Made by a program: the position numbers and the translations under genes. This document shows positions 1-8,256 of a stretch of 64,000 bases of DNA, in pieces (positions within the stretch are counted from its first letter, which is position 1; each line of letters opens with the position of its first letter). Source of the DNA: Burkholderia cepacia (GTDB lineage Bacteria > Pseudomonadota > Gammaproteobacteria > Burkholderiales > Burkholderiaceae); the NCBI RefSeq assembly GCF_001039005.1, contig NZ_LDWR01000006.1, forward strand, positions 1 through 64,000, written 5' to 3'. The notes beneath the pieces were generated by a model that did not search any database, was not told where the DNA came from, and saw only the letters and a program-made list of their open reading frames with translations.

Positions 1-843
1 ATCCTGCAGATCGTCGTGTTCTCGATCTTCTTCGGCACCGCGTTGTCCGCGCTCGGCGAATCGGGCAAGCGCCTGACCGGCGTGATCGAGGATCTCGCGC
101 AGGTGATGCTGAAGGTGACGGGCGCGGTGATGTGGTTCGCGCCGGTCGCGGTGTTTGCGGCGCTGGCGTCGACGATCACGACCGAAGGGCTCGGCATCCT
201 GCTCACGTTCGCGAAGTTCATGGCGAGCTTCTATCTGGCGCTGGCGCTGCTGTGGGGCGTGCTGACGCTCGCCGGCGTGACGTTCCTCGGCAAGCGCGCG
301 TTCACGCTGCTGCGGCTGATCCGCGAGCCGTTCCTGCTGTCGTTCGCAACGGCGAGTTCCGAGGCCGCGTATCCGAAGCTGCTGGATGCGCTCGACCGTT
401 TCGGCGTGAACCGCAAGATTTCGAGTTTCGTGCTGCCCATCGGGTATTCGTTCAACCTCGACGGCTCGATGATGTACTGCACGTTCGCGGTGCTGTTCAT
501 CGCGCAGGTGTATGGCATCCATCTGCCGCTGGGCACGCAGATCACGATGCTGCTGCTGTTGATGGTGACGTCGAAGGGAATGGCGGGCGTGCCGCGCGCG
601 TCGCTGGTCGTGATCGCGGCGACGCTCAACCAGTTCAACATGCCAGAAGCGGGGTTGCTGCTGATCATGGGTGTTGACATGTTCCTCGACATGGGGCGCT
701 CGGCCACCAACGCCGTCGGCAACTCGATCGCGGCCGCCGTGGTCGCGAAGTGGGAAGGGCAGCTCGACGAGCCGCGCGACGACGATTCGGACGCAGGGCG
801 TGTCACGCAGGTGAAGGTGCCGGAGACCTCGGCATCGGCATGA
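1..843 (+). CDS. Dicarboxylate/amino acid:cation symporter, C-terminal part
   Basis: The reading frame is already open at base 1, so the start lies upstream and only the last 280 residues are visible. This is an inner-membrane carrier of the DAACS (GltP/DctA) family, which imports C4-dicarboxylates or acidic amino acids with H+ or Na+. The transport core is visible: a serine-rich re-entrant hairpin (SFATASSEAAYPK), the helix-breaking TSKGMAGVPRAS segment, and the substrate-binding helix LDMGRSATNAVGN. In that helix the family usually has RT..NV.GD; here the Thr is Ser and the final Asp is Asn, so the substrate is uncertain. A hairpin terminator follows the stop. Confidence 0.85.
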   Translation: MLQIVVFSIFFGTALSALGESGKRLTGVIEDLAQVMLKVTGAVMWFAPVAVFAALASTITTEGLGILLTFAKFMASFYLALALLWGVLTLAGVTFLGKRAFTLLRLIREPFLLSFATASSEAAYPKLLDALDRFGVNRKISSFVLPIGYSFNLDGSMMYCTFAVLFIAQVYGIHLPLGTQITMLLLLMVTSKGMAGVPRASLVVIAATLNQFNMPEAGLLLIMGVDMFLDMGRSATNAVGNSIAAAVVAKWEGQLDEPRDDDSDAGRVTQVKVPETSASA

Positions 844-889
844 CACGCGGCAACTCGGCGGCGCGTTTGATGCGCCGCGGTAAATGACG

Positions 890-934
890 ATCGCCGGCCT
901 GGATTCGCAACGGATTCAGGCCGGCGATTTGTTT
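890..934 (+). terminator. Rho-independent terminator of the symporter gene
   Basis: A perfect 12-bp stem (890-901 pairing with 917-928), rich in G+C, is followed by TTTGTTTG. It lies 47 bp after the stop codon, the expected place for an intrinsic terminator. Confidence 0.75.
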
Positions 935-1321
935 GATGCAATCACACCGCATGGCATGCGGCGGCCTTTTCCGATTCTCCGGAACAGGCATTCGCGGTTT
1001 CAATCAGTCGTCGTTGAAAAAGCGGCGATATTCTCGCAGGCGAAAGCCTGATTCTTCCCATTCCCGATCCAGCGAGTGAGTGAACCCTCACTGTCGCGCA
1101 GTCGCGCCCGCCGTCGGGGTGGGTGGTTATCGCGAGCGGTCCGCAATTTTTTTCGATTTATATAACGCTATTCTCGCGCTGCTCATTATCGAAGGCAGGC
1201 CGCACGTAATACCGATTGCGCCGGATGATTCAGCGGAAGAATTTACGCATCGCGGATTTCAAACCATCCGGCCGGCTGCCCCCTCATGTGAATGTTCGCA
1301 CCGTTCAGGAGCGCATCCGTC
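935..1321. other. Intergenic region upstream of the NHL-type gene
   Basis: No gene is supported here. The stretch is lower in G+C than its surroundings around 1145-1180 (a run of T followed by TTTATATAAC), which is where a promoter for the following gene may sit. I could not place a convincing -35/-10 pair. An AGGAG Shine-Dalgarno sequence at about 1308-1312 serves the gene starting at 1322. Confidence 0.4.
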
Positions 1322-3256
1322 ATGGTCGCTGGAAAACGTCTACACGCTGTGCTGTTCGCCGCGGCGATCGCCGCGATGGCACCGGCCGCTCAAGCCGGCA
1401 ACACCACCGACTGGCTGGCGAACACGTACGGCACGCTCGCGGCCCACGTCGGCAACGTCGCACGGTCGATGTGGGTCGCGCCCGAAGGCGTGATCTACAC
1501 GGCGTCGATGTGGGACGAAGATGAAGGCGGTGTCGCGATCTACCAGAACGGCAAGAGCGTCGGCTCGATCGGCACGCATTCCGAATTCCAGGGCAGCGCG
1601 ATCACGGGCAACGCGACGTCGCTGTTCGTCGCGCTGCAGCCCGGCAAGACCTACGGCAGCGGCGCGGTCGGACGGTATAACCGCGCCACCCGGTATCGCG
1701 ACCGGCTCATCCAGGTCAGCGCGGCGACCAACCAGCCGCGCATCGACGTCGTCACCGGGCTCGCCACGGCCGGTTCGCTGCTCTATGCGAGCGACTTCTA
1801 CGGCAATCGCGTGCGCGTGTTCACCACCGACGGCGTGTGGCAGCGGGACATCAGCGTGTCGAGCCCGGGCGCGCTCGCGGTGGATGGCGCGGGCAACGTG
1901 TGGGTCGCGCAGAAGCGCGCGGGCTCGATCGTCGGCTTCAGCCCGGCCGGCGCGCTGCTGAACACGATCCGGATGCCGGCCGGGTCGCAGCCGTCGGCGC
2001 TCTATTTCGATGCGGCCGCCGGACAGCTCCTGGCGGGCGACGAGGGCCCCGACCAGAACATCAAGCGCTATACGGTGTCGGGCCGGCCGGCGCTGGCCGG
2101 CACGTTCGGCGTGCGCGGCGGTTATCTCGACACGACGACCGGCATCAAGGGGCAGGTCGGCGCGCAGCGCTTCACGCGCATCGCCGGCATCGGCAAGGAC
2201 ACCGGCGGCAACCTCTATGTGCTCAACAACCCGTGGGGCGGCAGCTGGGATCTCGGCCGCAACGGCGCCACCGACATTCACGCGTACAGCAGCGCCGGGA
2301 GCCTGCGCTGGACGCTGCAGTCGCTGAACTTCGAAGGTATTGCCGCGCCGGACCCGGTCACGGACGGCGCGCTGTTCTATGGCGGCACGCACGTGTACGG
2401 CGGCAGCGCGGGCGGTACCTTCGTCGCGAACACCGTCGACCCGTTCACGTACCCGTCGGATCCGCGCATCAACATGAGCGACCCGCAGCGCGATGAGCAC
2501 TTCGGGCTGCTCACGTCCGTCGGCGCGAACCGGATCCTCGTCGCGGCTGGCCAGAACCCGCCGGTCTTCTACTTCTTCCATTTCAACGCGGCGAACGGCT
2601 ATATCGCGATTCCGGACGGATCGATCCCGGGCCCCGCGTTCAACACGACGCAGCGCGTGACGAGCGGCTTCAGCATCGACAGCAAGGGCGGCGTGTGGGC
2701 CGGCCTCGACAAGACCGGCGCGATTACCCACTATCCGCTGACCGGCTTCGACGCGAGCGGCAAGCCGTCGTGGGGGCCGGGCGTCGCGACCCGCGTGCCC
2801 GCCAGCATCCAGCCGCTGACGCGCATCGTCTACCTCGCGGACAGCGACACGATGGTGCTCGCGCAGGGCGCGCTCGGGAGCAACGACTGGACGTCGATCG
2901 GCACGCGCATCGAGGTGTATCACGGCTGGAGCGCGGGCAACACGACGAAGCCGGACCCGGTGATCACGCTGCCGCACAGCGGCGCGAAATCGATCGACGC
3001 GGTCGGCAACCATCTGTTCGTCGGTTACTGGTTCAGCAGCAACGGGCCGCTGTGGCCGAACGTCGACGCGTTCAACCTCACCACCGGCAATCTCGACACG
3101 ACGCTGGTCAACGCGAGCCCCGCGACCGTGGACACCAGCAGCGCGATCGACGCGATGTACAGCATCCGCGCGTACCGCCGGTCGACCGGCGAGTATGTGG
3201 TGATGAAGAACAACGTGAAGGGCAACAGCATCACCGTGTATCGCTGGACGCCCTGA
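1322..3256 (+). CDS. Secreted NHL/beta-propeller-like protein
   Basis: 644 residues. The N-terminus is a signal peptide (MVAGKRLHAVLF followed by an Ala-rich core and the cleavage site AQA-GN), so the protein is exported. The body has recurring propeller blades of the type 'G.ALAVDGAGNVWVA', 'GIGKDTGGNLYVLNN' and 'FSIDSKGGVWAGL', typical of NHL/SMP-30-like six-bladed propellers. No catalytic signature is seen. The start at 1322 is preferred to 1292 because AGGAG lies a proper distance before it and the signal peptide then begins at residue 1. It stands alone, with no operon partner. Function is unknown; a surface or periplasmic binding role is possible. Confidence 0.7.
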   Translation: MVAGKRLHAVLFAAAIAAMAPAAQAGNTTDWLANTYGTLAAHVGNVARSMWVAPEGVIYTASMWDEDEGGVAIYQNGKSVGSIGTHSEFQGSAITGNATSLFVALQPGKTYGSGAVGRYNRATRYRDRLIQVSAATNQPRIDVVTGLATAGSLLYASDFYGNRVRVFTTDGVWQRDISVSSPGALAVDGAGNVWVAQKRAGSIVGFSPAGALLNTIRMPAGSQPSALYFDAAAGQLLAGDEGPDQNIKRYTVSGRPALAGTFGVRGGYLDTTTGIKGQVGAQRFTRIAGIGKDTGGNLYVLNNPWGGSWDLGRNGATDIHAYSSAGSLRWTLQSLNFEGIAAPDPVTDGALFYGGTHVYGGSAGGTFVANTVDPFTYPSDPRINMSDPQRDEHFGLLTSVGANRILVAAGQNPPVFYFFHFNAANGYIAIPDGSIPGPAFNTTQRVTSGFSIDSKGGVWAGLDKTGAITHYPLTGFDASGKPSWGPGVATRVPASIQPLTRIVYLADSDTMVLAQGALGSNDWTSIGTRIEVYHGWSAGNTTKPDPVITLPHSGAKSIDAVGNHLFVGYWFSSNGPLWPNVDAFNLTTGNLDTTLVNASPATVDTSSAIDAMYSIRAYRRSTGEYVVMKNNVKGNSITVYRWTP

Positions 3257-3579
3257 TGACGGCGCGGCCGCGTCGCCGCGTCGACCGGCGGCCGGGCCCG
3301 CGTAGCCATCGCGATATTCGAAGCACTTCGCGGGATGCCCACGCGTCGCAAGCGTGCCCGGGCGCGTGACGAACCGTGCGCCTCGCCACCTCGAGCGGCC
3401 TTCCCCAACCTCCCGACGCGCAAACGCGGTTCCGTGCACAATGACAGCGGCACCGGCAGACGCTGCCCGTGCCGGTGATGATGAACCGGAATGACCGAAC
3501 GGTTGCGTCGGCGCGTTGCAGCGCCGGCGAACCTGCGCGGCAGTTCATGCCGCGTTTTTTGGCCCGAAGCGACAATACG
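3257..3579. other. Intergenic region, no gene seen
   Basis: No credible coding sequence on either strand. An 8-bp inverted repeat (3451-3458 with 3470-3477) could form a weak hairpin, but no T-run follows it. The promoter of the parvulin gene should lie in the last 100 bp; I could not assign its boxes. Confidence 0.35.
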
Positions 3580-4410
3580 ATGAAGATGAAAACGACACCG
3601 AGCCGCCTGTTGCTGATTGCCGCACTGGCCGGCGCGCTGAGCGGTGCTGCTCATGCACAGACGGCGGCAACCGTCGCGACGGTCAACGGCGCACCGATCA
3701 CGCAGGCCGACGTCGATGCGATGCTGCGCGCGTCCGGGCAGCCCGACTCGCCGCAGATCCGCGACACGATCAAGCAGCAACTGATCACGCGCGTGCTGAT
3801 TCAGCAGGCCGCCGAGAAGGCGAATTACGCAGACAAGCCCGAGGTCAAGGCGGCGATGCAGCAGGCGAAGGCGAGTGCCGAGGTGCAACTGTACGTGCGC
3901 GACAACCTGAAACCCGAGCCGGTGACCGACGCGCAGGTCAAGGCGCGTTATGACGAACTCGTCGCGGCGCTCGGCAAGAACGAGTACAAGCCGCGCCTGA
4001 TCGTCGTCAAGGATCCGGTGACGGCCGCGACCGTGTTGAGCGAGCTGAAGTCGGGCAAGTCGTTCGACGGGCTGGCGCGCCAGTACAGCATGGCGCCGAG
4101 CCGCGATACCGGCGGCGAGCTGCCGTGGGTGAGTTTCAACACGCCGGCGGCGGAAGGCAAGACGGCCGGACTGCCGTTGCCGATCGCGCAGGCGCTCGAG
4201 AAGCTGACGGTCGGCGCGGCGACGAAGGATTCGATTCCGATCGACGGCGTGCGGGCCATCGTGAAGCTGGATGCGAAGCGGCCGACGCAGGTGCCGGGTT
4301 TCGAGACCGCCAAGCCGGCGCTTCAGCAGCAACTGCAGGCGATCGCGGTCGAAAAGGCGAGTGCGCAGATGATCGGCAATTTGCTGAAGGACGCGAAGAT
4401 CACGCAGTAA
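3580..4410 (+). CDS. Periplasmic parvulin-type peptidyl-prolyl isomerase
   Basis: 276 residues with a signal peptide ending AHA-QT. A SurA/PrsA-like N-terminal segment (VATVNGAPITQADVDAML and the helices after it) is followed by a PpiC/rotamase domain at roughly residues 135-235, recognised by 'LKSGKSFDGLARQYSMAPSRDTGGELPWVS'. It would act in the periplasm on folding or outer-membrane protein delivery. The first catalytic His of parvulins (usually 'RHILV') is replaced ('RLIVV'), so isomerase activity may be weak and the chaperone role dominant. The start at 3580 is chosen because the signal peptide begins there; a longer frame reaches back to 3469. Confidence 0.8.
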   Translation: MKMKTTPSRLLLIAALAGALSGAAHAQTAATVATVNGAPITQADVDAMLRASGQPDSPQIRDTIKQQLITRVLIQQAAEKANYADKPEVKAAMQQAKASAEVQLYVRDNLKPEPVTDAQVKARYDELVAALGKNEYKPRLIVVKDPVTAATVLSELKSGKSFDGLARQYSMAPSRDTGGELPWVSFNTPAAEGKTAGLPLPIAQALEKLTVGAATKDSIPIDGVRAIVKLDAKRPTQVPGFETAKPALQQQLQAIAVEKASAQMIGNLLKDAKITQ

Positions 4411-4441
4411 TCGTCATGCGACGGCGTCGCAACGGCGCGCG

Positions 4442-4879
4442 TCACGCGCGCCAGATCATGCTCGCGCTCGTTTCCGTTTGCGACACGACCCGGAAGCCGA
4501 GCCGTTCATAGAGCCGCCACGCCGGGTTGCCGTGCAGCACGCTGAGCGACACGCACGCGTTCTCGCGTGCCGCGTCGGTCAGCAATGCACGCAGCACGGC
4601 CTCGCCGATGCCTCGGCCCTGCCACGCAGGGAGGATCTGGATCTGATGGACGTGCCATTCGCCGGCGGCGCGCGTCACCTTCAGCAATCCGATTGCATCG
4701 GCACCTTCGCAGACGATCATCGCGGCTTCGAAATTCGCGCGAATGCGCCGGTCGTGCGTTGCATCGTCGGTCGGCGCGCCGACGCGTTGCAGGTGCTCGG
4801 TCATCGTGAGCCGACGGAGGGTCAGCAGGAAGGGGAGGTCCTCCAGGGAGGCAGGACGCAGATCGATTGCCGGTTTCAT
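4442..4879 (-). CDS. GNAT-family N-acetyltransferase
   Basis: 145 residues, the usual size for a single GNAT domain. Motif A, the acetyl-CoA pyrophosphate-binding loop, is clear as 'ILPAWQGRGIGEAVLRALL' (R/Q-x-x-G-x-G), and the C-terminal strand 'NPAWRLYERLGFRVVSQTE' is the standard family ending. The acceptor cannot be told. The start at 4879 begins the conserved first strand (KPAIDLRPASLEDL); the frame runs further upstream but into the neighbouring gene with non-coding-like composition. It faces the parvulin gene convergently. Confidence 0.85.
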   Translation of the reverse strand: MKPAIDLRPASLEDLPFLLTLRRLTMTEHLQRVGAPTDDATHDRRIRANFEAAMIVCEGADAIGLLKVTRAAGEWHVHQIQILPAWQGRGIGEAVLRALLTDAARENACVSLSVLHGNPAWRLYERLGFRVVSQTETSASMIWRA

Positions 4880-4922
4880 GATGGATGACGGGTTGCGTTG
4901 GGCGCCTGGCCTTCGACGCGGA

Positions 4923-5879
4923 TCAAAGACCGGGCAACTGAATCTGCAGGCCGGCCGGGCGATGTTCGAGGACATCCGTGACCTCGTATTCGGTTTTTGC
5001 GCCGTCCGAGGTTTGCCACTGCTGCATTCGGACATTGCAGACGAGCACGTCCCCCTTGCTGAAGCTGATCTGGCTGTTGTTCACGCGCGACAGGAAGCGG
5101 GTATCCGTGATCGCCGCGTGAATCGTGGACGAGCCGTCGTACAGTCGCCACTTGTTGTCGTCCTTGAACGCGAGCGACACGATCGAGAACGCCATCTTTC
5201 GATGCTCGTCGAGCAGGAGCGCATCGGCTTGTTCGGGTGCGAGAAACCACGCGATTTCGTTGCGGGTGACTGTCTCGATGACTTCCGTATCGGTGCCGGC
5301 CGCGAACATCACGACGCCTTCACGCGCGAGCGGCGCAAGGACTTGTGCGGTTGCGTTGCGAACGCGGATGTCGCGCAGCAGGGTGAGGACGGGCAGGTCG
5401 ATCTCGAGTTCGTCGCCGTCGACGTGCAGCACCGCGGTGTGGTCCTGCATCCGCACTTGCTGGATCTCGCGCCCGCGCAGCCATTTGAGGACGGCGAAGA
5501 GCCCTTTCCTTGCCCGGGGCACGGCGATGCCGAGCGCGGTCAGGATCGTGACCGCATTGGCGAGCGCCGTGCCTTCGTTGCCGCTCAGCATGTCGCGCAT
5601 GCGGCCGAGCAGCGATGTCGCGAGCGTGAAGTCGATGCCGAAGCTGCCGGTCTTGAAGCTGCCGCGCACGTTCACCTGCGGCCGAACCTGATCGCCGCAT
5701 AGCGCGCGGGTCGACGCGTCGAGCAAATCGCCGATTGCAAGCAGCGCGGGTGCAAGTTCGCGCACGTCCATTTCCGACGATTCGAGCGCGGGTCCGTCGT
5801 ACGTGACGCGAAATTGGCTCATGGCATCAAAGGGGCCGACATCGGCCGGGCCGGTACGGTTTCCATTGCGGGTGGTCAT
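4923..5879 (-). CDS. Hypothetical cytoplasmic protein
   Basis: 318 residues with no signal peptide. It opens with 'FRVTYDGPALESSEMDVRELAPALLAIGDLLDAS' and contains a glycine-flanked hydrophobic stretch near residues 105-135 (SGNEGTALANAVTILTALG) that could be a buried or membrane-associated helix. The second half is beta-rich. I recall similar proteins as scattered, uncharacterised single genes in proteobacteria, but I assign no function. An alternative start at 5822 (MSQFRVTYDG) fits the conserved-looking N-terminus equally well; neither start has a strong Shine-Dalgarno sequence. It lies 43 bp upstream of the GNAT gene on the same strand. Confidence 0.6.
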   Translation of the reverse strand: MTTRNGNRTGPADVGPFDAMSQFRVTYDGPALESSEMDVRELAPALLAIGDLLDASTRALCGDQVRPQVNVRGSFKTGSFGIDFTLATSLLGRMRDMLSGNEGTALANAVTILTALGIAVPRARKGLFAVLKWLRGREIQQVRMQDHTAVLHVDGDELEIDLPVLTLLRDIRVRNATAQVLAPLAREGVVMFAAGTDTEVIETVTRNEIAWFLAPEQADALLLDEHRKMAFSIVSLAFKDDNKWRLYDGSSTIHAAITDTRFLSRVNNSQISFSKGDVLVCNVRMQQWQTSDGAKTEYEVTDVLEHRPAGLQIQLPGL

Positions 5880-6127
5880 ACGGAATGTTGGCTGGTGACG
5901 GGGACGATACCTGAAACGAATGTTTTCGGATGCCTTTCATATTAGGTGTGATCGACCGGCTGCGCGCGATTTTGGCCGTCCGGCCAAGACGACACGCTGA
6001 CGTGTCCTGATAGCGCCTGGCAAACAACGAACTTTTCCGATACTTTCCCGGTCACAATCGCCAGCTTGCGGGCGCGCCGGCGCCCCGAACGCGCTTGCCC
6101 GCCCGGCGCAATACACAGGAATCCTCG

Positions 6128-7420
6128 ATGGACACCAAACGTTCCCGCCCGGGACTCGTCGCCGCGCTGCTCTGGGCGGTGCTGTATCTGGCGACCGGCT
6201 ACATCTCGCACCAATTCAACGGCCCCGTCCGGCTGACGGGTTATATCTGGCTGCCGGCCGGCGTGACGGTCGGCGCGTTCATGCTGCGGCCGCCGCGCGA
6301 ATGGCTGACGCTGGCCGGCGCATTCCTGGTCGCGCAGCTCGTGCTGACCGGCATCGAACACGGCAGCCTGGTCAACGCGGTGCTGTTCACGGTCGACGAG
6401 GTCGGCGCGGCCGCGCTCGCGGTATGGCTCGTGCAGCGCGTGCGCTTCTCGCTCGAAGGGCTGTATTTCCTGCGCTCGGTGATCCTCGCCGGGCTGATCG
6501 CGGGCGTGGTCGGCGCGATCGGCGGCGCGGCGTGGTACACGGTGGTCAAGGGCGCGCCGTTCTTCGACGTGTGGTCCGTGTGGGCCGCATCCGATTTCGT
6601 CGGCGTGCTGCTGGTCACGCCGGTGCTCGCGTCGTGGTCGCGCTTTCGCGCGCACCGCTCGGGCGATCACGAGCGCTTCGACCTGATGCTCGGTGTCGTC
6701 GCGTTCGTGCTGCTCGTGATCGTCGCGCTCGTGGTCTTCGACGGCGACACGTCGCAGAAATTCGGTACGGGCGCCGGCTTCGCGCTGACGTACATCCCGC
6801 TGTTCCTGACCGTCGCGGTGACGCTGCTGCTCGGCGGCCGCGCGGGTTCGTCGTCGGTGCTGGTGTTCGCGTTGATCGTGATCGAACAGACGGCGCAGGG
6901 CGACGGCCCGTTCGCGTCGTTTCACGAACACTACGGCAGCGCGCTGCTCGAGGCACAGCTTTATCTGGCGGTCGCGTCGCTGCTGGTGCTGACGGTGAGC
7001 ACGCTGAAAACGACGCGCGAGCGCGTGCACGAGCATGCGGCGGTGCTGCAGAACAACATGGAGCTCGCGCTGGCGAGCGCCGGCCAGATCGCGTACGTGC
7101 TCGATCCGGAGTCGGGCCGGATCGAGTGGAGCGGCGACGTCGAGCGCGTGTTCGGCGTCGGCGTCGATGCCGCGCAGATCGCGAGCGTGCCGCTCGTGCT
7201 CGAACGCGTGCAGCCGGGCGACCGCGATGCGCTGAACGACTACTGGAATGCGGAAATCGCCGGCGAGGATCGCGCGTCGCTGTCGCTGCGCATCGTGCAG
7301 CGCGACGGCGGCACGCAGCCGATCACCGATCACGGCGCGCCGCTGCTCGATTCGAACGTCGACGTGACGGTGGTCGCGGGCGTCTGGCAGATCGAGCGCG
7401 TGTGGCCGGCGGACGAATGA
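6128..7420 (+). CDS. MASE1-domain membrane sensor with a C-terminal PAS-like region
   Basis: 430 residues. The first 300 or so form about eight transmembrane helices of the MASE1 type (YISHQFNGPVRLTGYIWLPAG and FDVWSVWAASDFVGVLLVTPVL are typical). A coiled linker and one PAS-like domain follow (LALASAGQIAYVLDPESG...). MASE1 normally feeds a GGDEF, EAL or histidine-kinase domain, but here the protein stops after the PAS-like part. The signal would have to pass to a separate partner. The start at 6128 is supported by AGGA at a good distance. The stop is 13 bp before the alpha/beta hydrolase gene, so the two are probably co-transcribed. Confidence 0.75.
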   Translation: MDTKRSRPGLVAALLWAVLYLATGYISHQFNGPVRLTGYIWLPAGVTVGAFMLRPPREWLTLAGAFLVAQLVLTGIEHGSLVNAVLFTVDEVGAAALAVWLVQRVRFSLEGLYFLRSVILAGLIAGVVGAIGGAAWYTVVKGAPFFDVWSVWAASDFVGVLLVTPVLASWSRFRAHRSGDHERFDLMLGVVAFVLLVIVALVVFDGDTSQKFGTGAGFALTYIPLFLTVAVTLLLGGRAGSSSVLVFALIVIEQTAQGDGPFASFHEHYGSALLEAQLYLAVASLLVLTVSTLKTTRERVHEHAAVLQNNMELALASAGQIAYVLDPESGRIEWSGDVERVFGVGVDAAQIASVPLVLERVQPGDRDALNDYWNAEIAGEDRASLSLRIVQRDGGTQPITDHGAPLLDSNVDVTVVAGVWQIERVWPADE

Positions 7421-7433
7421 GCAGGGCCGCATC

Positions 7434-8249
7434 ATGACGGGTCGCACGGGCGTCATGCTGATCCACGGGCTCGGCGGCACGCAATACGATCTCGGTTCGC
7501 TGCACAAGGCGATGCGGCGCGCGGGCGGCGAGACGCACATGATCACGCTGCCGGGGCACGGCACGCGCCCCGAGGATCTGGTCGGCGTGCGCGCGGAGGC
7601 GTGGCTCGACGCGGTGACCGAGCAGTATCGCGCGCTGGAACACGAGTATGACACGCTGCATGTGGCGGGCATGTGCATGGGCGCGCTGGTCGCGCTGCTG
7701 CTGTGCCACCGCGTGCAGCATGCGCGCGGCCGGCTCGCGTTGCTGGCCACGCCGGTGTTCATCGACGGCTGGTCGACGCCGTGGTACCGGTCGCTGCGGC
7801 ACCTGCTGTACCGCGTGCCGGGTGTCGCCGAACGGATGCGTGTCGAGGAAGGCGATCCGTTCGGCATCAAGAACGCGACGATCCGCGCGATCGTGAAGAA
7901 GAAGTTCGAGCGTCAGGACCGTTTCCACTATGCGTGGGTGCCGCTCGCCTGCGTGCGGCAGGTGGACCGGATGCGCGACTGGGCGCTCGACGCCGCGGCC
8001 GGCACGCATTGCCGCACGCTGGTGCTGCATGCGCGCGAGGACGAACTGACGAGCCTGCGCTCGGCCGATTTCCTGCTGGAGAAGATGCCCGACGCGCACG
8101 GGATCGTGCTGGAGAACAGCTACCACATGATCTGCGCGGACAACGATCGCGACGACGTCGCGCGGCACGTGCTGGAATTCTTCGGCTTCGATCCGGCGCA
8201 TGCGGTGAGTCCGGCGATGGCGCGCAGGATGGGGCGGCCGGAATCCTGA
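7434..8249 (+). CDS. Alpha/beta hydrolase with a Cys nucleophile
   Basis: 271 residues, esterase/carboxylesterase-like. The oxyanion segment HGLGG is at 11-15, the acid is Asp203 (HAREDELTS) and the base His231 (ENSYHMI). The nucleophile elbow, normally G-x-S-x-G, reads G-M-C-M-G with Cys81 (codon TGC). Cys in this place is known in dienelactone hydrolases, so it may be a genuine variant. It overlaps no neighbour, follows the MASE1 gene by 13 bp and probably shares its transcript. The substrate is unknown; the family as a whole acts on esters, lactones or monoacylglycerols. Confidence 0.8.
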   Translation: MTGRTGVMLIHGLGGTQYDLGSLHKAMRRAGGETHMITLPGHGTRPEDLVGVRAEAWLDAVTEQYRALEHEYDTLHVAGMCMGALVALLLCHRVQHARGRLALLATPVFIDGWSTPWYRSLRHLLYRVPGVAERMRVEEGDPFGIKNATIRAIVKKKFERQDRFHYAWVPLACVRQVDRMRDWALDAAAGTHCRTLVLHAREDELTSLRSADFLLEKMPDAHGIVLENSYHMICADNDRDDVARHVLEFFGFDPAHAVSPAMARRMGRPES

Positions 8250-8256
8250 CGCCGGA

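Noticed and set aside
1014..1050. Promoter using TTGAAA near 1014
   Set aside because: The only AT-rich -10 candidate lies too close (about 9 bases), so spacing does not fit.
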